Position numbers and translations under genes: made by a program. The notes under the pieces are model-generated. The model had not been told where the DNA came from. It worked only from the letters and a program-made list of their open reading frames with translations, and searched no databases. From assembly GCF_037975245.1 (NCBI RefSeq), contig NC_092578.1, forward strand, positions 10,520,359 through 10,584,358: 64,000 bases of DNA, given 5' to 3'. Numbering within the stretch: the first letter of the stretch is position 1; every line of letters starts with the position of its first letter. Below, piece by piece: positions 57,901 to 64,000 of the stretch. This DNA comes from Apostichopus japonicus. Lineage: Eukaryota > Echinodermata > Holothuroidea > Aspidochirotida > Stichopodidae.

Positions 57901-59443
57901 TTCACTGACCTGAGTGCTGTTCAAGGTCGTTGCAGTGTTTGTAAATTCCTTAATTTGTATTAATTACCGAGACCAAAAAACAATGTTTTAATTCCCCATT
58001 TTTACAACTTCCCGGTGTGCTATTTCAAATATTAAAAAAAAATGTTGCTTGGTAAACTTTGAAATATACTATATATGAAAAGGAAAGATTTTTTTCTGTT
58101 TTGCTTGCGGCTTTGATCAGCCAATGATGGCTTCTTCAAGAGTTCCTGTTTGCAGGATGATCTAAAACATGTGCATACAATTCAGTGTAATATACTGTAG
58201 CTTAATTGTGATTAAAGGTTTAGTACATCTCTGTGATTAGTGGTAAATTACAGTAGCAACAGAGCTACATTTATGTCCCTCTATGATTCTAATGCATTAA
58301 ATAGAAAAGTTTGCAGCAACAGTATAATACAGTGATCCGGTAACCTTGCAAGTACTCAGTAAGGGAAGCCTTGCAAATCTAACTGCCGATTCCGGACAGG
58401 TGGATTTCTCTGCGGCTATAATGAGCACAGCCACAAGCAGATATATGAGTCACACTTGAGTGCAAACTGTCTCCAAACTACCCTCCATGCTATACAGTTA
58501 CATTCACAGCTGCGGTCAACTTTTAATAAGCCGATTTGAACACAATGGCGAGTTGAACAAAAGAGCACTCTTTATTAAGAGTCAGAAGGTTTCCAACCAT
58601 TCCACAAAGATAGTGTGTTTATATGCCATATTATATTTTCTTCTGCAAAGGTAAAACTTCCGTGAAATTAATTAAGGAAATGTGGATTAATACTGCAGGA
58701 ATCTATAAAGATCATTTTTTTTTTTGCCTAGTCGGCAATGGGTAAAACAACTTTTGTTTTCATTTTGCAAATACAAGTTTCCTGAATTGTTTAGCAGCTT
58801 TTGTTTTGTAGTTTGTATCTTTCTTGGAAGGTTCAACTTAAATTAGCCTAAGCTGTGTTTTCCTTTGGACATAGTTTAATCGAAATTATGAGAAATGTTG
58901 TTGGTATCATTTATTTGTTTGTCTGTACAGCTAAGTATATTTCTTCCCGATTCACTGAGATTTTAATCCAAAAGGAAATTGACTGTTCACGTTATTGCAT
59001 TACCTATTCAGCTATACTTCAGGCTAGGCTTACACAGCGAGACCTAAGGCTTGACAGTTTTGTAAGTCTGTGTGGGTTTACCTCCACATGTTTTGTGTTA
59101 ATTGATATTATTTTCTCACTTTGGATGAGCGACACTGTTTTGAACATTTTCGGAAAACGGTATCATGAATTCCATTTAGATTTGACAGCGTTCAATCGCG
59201 TTGTACATCGTAACTATTGTACCAGCGTGCACTTGTAAGCCAAATGAATTGCGCGATTGTCATTGCCGACTTGTGTTAGCGCTACTGTAAGTGACGCTAG
59301 TACTAGTGTAAGTAGTGTTAGTAGTTAACATTAGGCCTGCTTTACATTTCAGTTTTAACTTAGGCCTACCTACCACATCTGCAATACTTAAACCTGCTTA
59401 ATATCGTTTGAATAGCTACCTGTGCGGCTTGTTGGTCCGCCAT
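51871..59443 (-). CDS. sumo1: SUMO1-like small ubiquitin-related modifier
   Basis: Five exons (59443-59420, 55644-55558, 54573-54496, 53899-53828, 51936-51871) join in phase 0 to 108 residues. A flexible N-terminus (MADQQAAQ, then a Gly/Ser-rich stretch) precedes the ubiquitin-like fold: DFIKLKVKAV (strand 1), DQTEVHFRVKKTTQMKKLKE (strand 2 and SIM-binding groove), helix ESYCQKMGVP, RRFLFDGQRI, TPEVLSMEDEDVIDVY, then EQIGG and tail FWL. Family knowledge: SENP proteases remove the tail to expose Gly-Gly, and E1 (SAE1/2) and Ubc9 attach SUMO to lysines, mainly in the nucleus. KESYCQ and GVP favour SUMO1 over SUMO2/3. No clear psi-K-x-E site is in the N-terminus, so poly-SUMO chains are not predicted. 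Internal exons of 78 and 72 bp agree with the vertebrate SUMO1 layout as I recall it. Ile in QIGG is unusual. Confidence 0.93.
52879..53125 (+). mobile_element. tRNA-derived SINE, copy 2 (sumo intron 4)
   Basis: The head is GTTAGCTCACTGGTTAACG and a decayed B box GTTTGGGTCACTCC, followed by the same body as 29441-29705, including GGCTTTGATAAGCCAATGAG and GCAGGAGGATCTAAA, and an ATACAT tail. It is antisense to the gene. Confidence 0.85.
53828..53899 (-). CDS. sumo1: sumo exon 4 (GVPVSSRRFLFDGQRI)
   Basis: The acceptor TATTTTATCCAG precedes 24 codons ending TNDMTPEV. The donor is GTG/GTAAGC. Confidence 0.94.
54496..54573 (-). CDS. sumo1: sumo exon 3 (strand 2 and helix start)
   Basis: The acceptor TTTTTACCCTTCAG precedes DQTEVHFRVKKTTQMKKLKE and SYCQKM, 26 codons. 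The donor is ATG/GTAAAT. Confidence 0.94.
54775..55410 (+). repeat. 40-bp minisatellite, C/T-rich (sumo intron 2)
   Basis: About 14-15 units with TTCCCCTCCTCCCTTCCCCC then ATTCAACCCATCCTGT. The central units (about 54900-55300) are identical or nearly so with period 40. Edge units are shorter and use ATTCACCCATCCTGCCCC. On the minus strand, which is the sumo transcript, each unit has four or more runs of three to five G. The 289-codon open frame here is an artefact. Confidence 0.95.
55558..55644 (-). CDS. sumo1: sumo exon 2 (flexible N-tail and strand 1)
   Basis: The acceptor TTTCTTTTCTTGTCAG precedes 29 codons ending GDFIKLKVKAV. The donor is GTT/GTAAGT. Confidence 0.93.
55645..59419. other. 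sumo intron 1
   Basis: This intron contains no supported gene. It holds a G12 run (56122-56133), an AT-rich inverted repeat (TAAAATATTAATGATGCAA and its complement, 56698-56742) and a SINE fragment at 58104. Open frames of 99 and 127 codons here have no recognisable features. Confidence 0.6.
58104..58180 (+). mobile_element. SINE 3' fragment, copy 3 (sumo intron 1)
   Basis: TTGCGGCTTTGATCAGCCAA, GGCTTCTTCAAGAGTTCCTG and TTGCAGGATGATCTAAA match the 3' body of the SINEs at 29441 and 52879. The tRNA head is absent. Confidence 0.75.
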
Positions 59444-59560
59444 TTGGAATATCTGTGACTGGACTAGGACTCAAAGAGTGGTGAGTTCACTAAAGTGTTG
59501 GTACCGGAAGCGAGACGCTAAAAGTGGAGAGTCAAGCAACGATTTCCACAATACAACGAC
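59400..59560 (-). promoter_or_regulatory. sumo1: Probable sumo promoter / start region with YY1-like motif
   Basis: The start codon lies in CCAAATGGCGGAC, close to the YY1 core (AAnATGGCGG) and partly to the TISU initiator, which combines a start site with short 5' UTRs. No TATA box is seen nearby on the minus strand. Assignment as promoter is inference from position. Confidence 0.4.
59420..59443 (-). CDS. sumo1: sumo exon 1 (MADQQAAQ)
   Basis: Coding part of exon 1, 24 bp: ATG in context CCAAATGGCGG, then donor CACAG/GTAGCT. Phase 0 joins to the next exon. Human SUMO1 likewise has only a few codons in exon 1. No competing ATG-donor pair was found on this strand upstream of 55644. Confidence 0.8.
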
Positions 59561-59928
59561 GAGGTACGCAGTCAATTTATGGCAGGAACCCGCGCAGAAG
59601 CCGAAGTTCATTGGACATTCTGCTGTGATGTATTATGTTCTGTAATAGTACTAGTTGATTACACCAGGGAGTTGATTACACCAAGGAGGTTCTAGAATCG
59701 CCTCGATAACACATTGACCTCGAGCCCTTCGCCGACGACTTGAAAGGGTTCAATCCGCACCTGGAACGCCTATAATTCTAATGGGAACGCGAACCATGAT
59801 CCAGTCTGTATGTATAAAAGCCGAAATGTCGAAGTTACCGCTGGTTTCGCTGACTTTCAGTTCCTAGCTAAAACAACAGTTACTGCCGCAGTGGCGTGCG
59901 CAAGGGTTCCGTGGGGCATCTCCATCCC

Positions 59929-61560
59929 CAGGGCCGTCTTAAGTGATCACCGGGCCCTGGGCCCGGCAATGGAGCGGGGCCCATCAATCAAGTGAGTTCG
60001 AAAAAAGTTGCGTGAAAAATTGACATCCTTGACAATCGCTCAAGCATAGACATGCCTGCATTTACCACTCCTCCCTATGTCGCGCATAAAGCATAAAACT
60101 TTAGCTGAACAACATACGTGATATATCTAAAAAATGAAATACATTATAGAAGAGAAATCTTCCAGTTGCCCTCCATCCCTTCCCTAACAATACTGGACTT
60201 ACCATTTGTAACACCCTTGTGTTGAGTCTTTCAACTGAGAGGGAGGTGTAGGCGGTTTTACACTATCTAACGCAACGTAGTCGCCAAGAACATGAAGTAT
60301 TTTTAAGGGAGGGCCCGAGGAACATGAACTTATAGCATGCTCCTCATGGTGAAACATAATTGCACCTATTAGGTGAATTGAGTGTACTGTTAATAGTAGG
60401 AGAGACTAGCGTAGGTTCTTACAAGGGCGTCGGAACCGGGGGCTGGGGGCGCCAGCCCCCCCCCCAGTGAAAAATGTGGAGGGGCGGAAGTATCATTCCG
60501 CCCCCCGCTTCGCAAGTCAGAAAACCCCTTTTTCATTTCCAAATGAGAAAAACAATCTCATTTGGAGCACCAAATTGCATCTAAGGCCTGGTGAAAATAC
60601 AAAATTAAGTTTACAAAATGGAGTGGGTGTTGAAGTGTGCTATATTGCACCAAATTGCATCTGAGGCTATCTGGAAATGCAAACAAAATCCAAAGGGGAG
60701 GGGGACACCCCTCCCCTTAGACCCCTCCCCCAGGCCGGCCATCAGTCTTCAGCCCCCCCCCCCACTCAAAAGTACCTTCCTACGCCACTGGGTTCTTATG
60801 ACCAACTAGACCGGTTTCTGCTTTCAAACTTCATAGGAGGAGCTTCATCAGTAGTAGCCTTTGAATATTTTATATTCGGCCTGGGCGTCTCATTCTCAAA
60901 ATGCATCTATTTTCTGTGCACAAGTTTTTATGGACTCATGGTGCAGCTATAAGAGCATCTAAAAGAGCTTCGTGTGAACCTTGAGAGTCAGCTGATTCTT
61001 CGTTAGTACGAAACCTTGAGTTAACAAGTAAATCTTTGAGATTTTGGGCCCTATTGTAGGCTAGAATCGGTTCTTTTGGAAACAGTTTGGATAATTGTTG
61101 CGTGTTGCGAGATTAAGTGCCAATGTTTCTAAAGTGTTTTTTTTTTCAAATGCGTGGTTTTGATATGGGGTGTAAAGGTGAGCTTGAACACAAGTGGTGG
61201 TTACTTTTGTTTAGGTTTGGTAGTGAGGTATTGCCCACGGTTTTCAAATTTTATGCCTTTCCTGGCTGAGGCAATTTCCTCTTTCTTATAGTTACGGAGT
61301 AACAGTTTCTCTGTGTAAGCCTTCGGGCCATTGTATATTCCAGGGTTGCCAACTCAGTTCTGAATATTTAATGTCAAACTCTCAAGTGTTTCACCAACTC
61401 TCGTCACAAGTTGTCAAGTATCGAATTCAATCAGGCATAATGGCCCATTCAATAAGTTTTCCTCCCAGATTAAGACACGGGGTTACTGTGATTGCGGGGC
61501 CCCTGACATCGCGGGGCCCTGGGCCAGGGCCCAGTGGGCCCATGCGTTAAGACGGCCCTG
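59929..61560. mobile_element. hAT-like TIR element hosting a nested element
   Basis: The ends are 14-bp perfect inverted repeats CAGGGCCGTCTTAA / TTAAGACGGCCCTG. The 8-bp duplication TCCATCCC is perfect (59921-59928 and 61561-61568). GGGCCC-rich blocks lie inside both ends. The element at 60422-60790 is inserted within it, leaving about 1.25 kb of its own sequence without a recognisable transposase. Its left flank CAGTGGCGTGCGCAAGG (from 59890) may be the end of yet another element. Confidence 0.87.
60422..60790. mobile_element. hAT-like non-autonomous element, copy 2 (nested, inverted)
   Basis: It begins CAAGGGCGTCGGAACC and ends CCTACGCCACTG, with a perfect 8-bp duplication GGTTCTTA (60414-60421 and 60791-60798). 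It aligns along its length, in reverse complement, with 46904-47268. Confidence 0.92.
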
Positions 61561-61639
61561 TCCATCCCCCACCTTCGATCGTCAGTCGCGGAGAAATAGT
61601 TCAGTTCAGCCTTATTTTCTCATTCTGCCGGGTAAGAAA

Positions 61640-62039
61640 CAGTGGCGGAGATAAGGGTATTGGTCGGGGGGGGGGGTGTATCGAGAATGGTCTGTAGGGG
61701 CGCTTTCGACACTATCTAAGCGGAGCGCCACCGAAGGTTGGCGCTGATCGTACAGACAATTTTTGAGTAAAGATAATCCCTTGATCGTCGGAAATAACCC
61801 TTTCCGGGCCTTGCTAATTTGCAGATAAACGAAGAATAAATAGGTGTCATCGCCATTTTGTCAGAAAATTACACCAACAAAATGTTACAATGTCAATAGG
61901 TATTTGAGAGCGAAATAAAAAAGTCAATAATCGCGAATAAGTAAAAAGTGGTAAAAAGCTGAAAAAGGACGCCAGCAGTCCATTTGAGTCCGTCAGGAGG
62001 GCATCCGCCACCTCTGACTGTATGGACGCTCCGCCACTG
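61640..62039. mobile_element. hAT-like MITE with shared hairpin core
   Basis: Perfect 11-bp ends CAGTGGCGGAG / CTCCGCCACTG. The flanking 8-mers GTAAGAAA (61632-61639) and GGAAGAAA (62040-62047) match at seven of eight positions. Inside, CTATCTAAGCGGAGCGCCAC and GGTTGGCGC form the hairpin core also present in 11801-12995 and near 63070 and 63850. Confidence 0.87.
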
Positions 62040-62106
62040 GGAAGAAAAGGACCACTATTATGGGTCTACTTCCCACTCCCTCCCCGCACCATTCAGGGCC
62101 GTTACG

Positions 62107-62161
62107 GGGCGGCTTCCCCTTCAGGTTACGGCCCGGCCGTAGCCTGAAGGGGAAGCCGCCC
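62107..62161. repeat. Near-perfect 55-nt palindrome
   Basis: Two 27-nt GC-rich arms (GGGCGGCTTCCCCTTCAGG at the left edge) pair around a single central base at 62134, with one G-T pair and no gap. No transcription unit is assigned to it. Confidence 0.9.
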
Positions 62162-62984
62162 AGCTGAGATTTCCACTTCCTTAATGTAATAAGGCCTATG
62201 ATAACGTATGTGCGATTTTAGTTAGTTTCAGCGCAATGTTCATATCAATTCTGATTTCATTAGTCAGTAGTGTGCAACCTCAAAATTTTAGGCAAATATT
62301 GTAGGAATGGCGTTCGAAAATATTACGAGGTTTACTTTAACCGTTCATAACGTATATGAACGATCGCGGACGCGATGACCGTGCGTTTCTGTTGGGTTTC
62401 ACGATTTTACTTTTTAGAATAACAATAAACGTAGAGCTCCTAATAAGATTAACCTGCGTGAACAGTGTAACCGTCTAATATGTGAAAGTACAGGCGGTTC
62501 ATAAATACATTTATTACGTCTATGTGTTTTACGAAGGCCTATCAGTTTCACAATATTTATATATATTTCCATATATCAGTTATACCAGTGTCCCAATGCT
62601 TTAACTAGGAATATTGAGGCACTGTTAACATACGTATATACTAGGGTCTATATGTTTACAAAAACTCCCCTACACGGCCCACTCACTCAGCTCATTTGCC
62701 CCCCCCCCCCCCCAAATAGGTCCATTTTGACATGTAGAACAAATAATGATAACGCAAACCTAAAAATTAATTTACACCTAAATTCCCTACATGTCTTCCC
62801 CTCAGCATATATCGGCTACCATCAGAATGCCCTAATGTGTTTTTCATATCTCCATATAAAATGCAATTACCTGTGTAAGAGCTTAGCTTAGGCCTATAGT
62901 GTAAGGTAAAAGTCTTCATTTTCAGTTTACCGAATAAAATGTTTCTAAATTACCTTCTTTTTTCCCCTCTCTTTTTCTTCTTTT

Positions 62985-63115
62985 TTAAGTGCGACTTACA
63001 AGGCCTGTGAAATGCCATTTTCGGCAATCTAGGAGGATTTTTTCGCAACAATTTTCTGGCGATGATACGCGCCAACCGATGGTGTCGGTCAGCTTAGATA
63101 GTGTACGATGTTCCC
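62985..63115 (-). repeat. Shared core repeat, copy near 63.05 kb
   Basis: GCGACTTACAAGGCCTG, ATGCCATTTTCGGCAATCTA and ACGCGCCAACCGATGGTGTC, ending GCTTAGATAG. It aligns with 63755-63885 and, in reverse, with the cores at 61710 and 11866. Confidence 0.6.
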
Positions 63116-63184
63116 TTTAGTCGAGAAATGGCCGACCCACTGAAAATTAAATTAAAATGGCCCTGTTATATACCAGGTGCGTAT

Positions 63185-63235
63185 CAGGTGCGTATCCAGG
63201 GGGGGGGCGTTGGGGGCGCGCGCCCCCCGGGTAAG
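63185..63235. repeat. G-run / GCGCGC tract at a probable element end
   Basis: A poly-G tract then GCGCGCGCCCCCCGGG follows a doubled AGGTGCGTATC. It resembles the poly-G subterminal ends of the hAT-like elements, but no matching right end was found before the window stops. Confidence 0.4.
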
Positions 63236-63236
63236 G

Positions 63237-63365
63237 AAAAGAGGAGAGAAAAAAAAAGAGAAGAAAAAAGGGAAAAGGAAGGGGAAAAAAAGAAAAGGAG
63301 GAGAGGAAGGAAGGGAAAAGAAAAAGAAAAAAGAGAGAAAAAGGAGAAAAGGAGGGAGTAGAAGA
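63237..63365 (+). repeat. Polypurine (GA-rich) tract
   Basis: About 130 bp of almost uninterrupted A and G. It gives spurious Lys/Glu/Arg or Ser/Phe/Leu open frames on each strand. Confidence 0.9.
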
Positions 63366-63754
63366 TAGCCAAGACCTCGGGAAGAGAAAGAGGAACAGTC
63401 ATAGTTAAAGCGCTGATCCCTATAATATACACAGGGTAGCCAGTGACAGATCAAGGATTACGGAGGGGGTGTGCGCCTCACCCTACCCCTTACACCGACA
63501 ACTCCATTTTTGACGTTTCCATTTTTCCTCTCTCACTAATGTATCTATATAAATACTATATATGGTCTATCATAACGCGTGTGTGTGTATGGACGCCTTA
63601 AACAATTGTACAATTGTGCTATATGGAACCAACTGTGGCTGGTCTTGAACTCGACCGAATCGTCGGGGTACATGACGCATTTCGGGAAGGGGGCGACCGC
63701 CCCCCCCCCCGAGCAAATTTTCTTTATGACATCGCTAGTAATTTCAAAATAGAC

Positions 63755-63885
63755 AATGCTTAGATGCAACTTACAAGGCCTGGATAGTGTCATTTCCAGC
63801 GATCTGGGAGGCATTTTCGGCCAAAATTTTTCTTGTACGCTTCGCGCCAACTCATGGTGGCGCTTCGCTTAGATAGTTTGCCTAC
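63755..63885 (-). repeat. Shared core repeat, copy near 63.8 kb
   Basis: AACTTACAAGGCCTGGATAG, CATTTCCAGCGATCTGGGAG and CGCGCCAACTCATGGTGGCG, ending GCTTAGATAG. It lies in a sequence that starts with a C10 run at about 63700 and may belong to a TIR element cut by the window edge. Confidence 0.6.
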
Positions 63886-64000
63886 AGGCTTCGCCCCTCC
63901 CTTGGCAATTACTCTCTACACGCCTGTTCGAATTTGTAAAGCAAAGAGCAGATATAACATCATATCAGTGAGCGTTCAACATATCAATGCCAATATCATA

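Noticed and set aside
58855-59238. 127-codon plus-strand frame near the sumo promoter
   Set aside because: It contains hydrophobic stretches but no recognisable domain, and lies antisense in sumo intron 1 in AT-rich sequence. A real exon cannot be excluded.
63101-63454. Lys/Glu/Arg-rich and Phe/Ser/Leu-rich frames
   Set aside because: They are products of the polypurine tract on each strand.

Overview
This is a eukaryotic nuclear window with spliced genes, GT-AG introns of up to about 7 kb, dispersed Pol III genes, SINEs and many DNA transposons. The proteins (an MSL1 with a PEHE domain, a SUMO1-like modifier, a rhodopsin-class receptor) are metazoan. The repeat load (tRNA-derived SINEs, short hAT-like elements with poly-G/poly-C subterminal tracts, a DIRS-type retroelement, a Gypsy-like LTR element) suggests a marine invertebrate, probably a deuterostome such as an echinoderm. 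That placement is inference from general impression, not from a search.

Three genes are well supported. (1) 7194-9831, minus strand: a two-exon class A GPCR of 380 residues with unusual N substitutions at the TM2 and DRY positions. (2) 16189-39126, plus strand: an eight-exon MSL1 gene of up to 454 residues, with an N-terminal coiled coil and a C-terminal PEHE domain; all seven introns have GT-AG ends and compatible phases. (3) 51871-59443, minus strand: a five-exon SUMO1-like gene of 108 residues with phase-0 introns, ending EQIGG plus a three-residue tail. A tRNA-Asn(GTT) gene lies at 15450-15523 on the minus strand. No functional link between the three genes is apparent beyond nuclear roles for MSL1 (H4K16 acetylation complex) and SUMO.

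The rest is mostly mobile DNA. 0-7 kb: AT-rich intergenic DNA with a TIR element and degenerate GGTCA repeats. 11-15.2 kb: three hAT-like elements with 8-bp target duplications, one split by a young, gag-only LTR retroelement. MSL1 introns: a 1.5 kb TIR element in intron 2; a 6.4 kb DIRS-type element in intron 4 with intact inverted terminal repeats and internal complementary region but decayed proteins and no visible reverse transcriptase; and a GGTCA-rich repeat in intron 7. 39-48.5 kb: GGTCA arrays, a second copy of the intron 7 repeat, AT microsatellites, an hAT-like element and an unusual element with eight TTCGCCCAAC motifs at one end and eight inverted at the other. SUMO introns: a SINE, and a 40-bp minisatellite with G-quadruplex potential on the transcript strand. 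59.9-64 kb: nested hAT-like elements, a 55-nt palindrome and simple-sequence tracts.

The most distinctive signals are the GGTCA repeat family, whose units carry nuclear-receptor-like DR1 and DR4 spacing, the TTCGCCCAAC element, a hairpin core shared between unrelated TIR elements, the DIRS geometry and the nested insertions.
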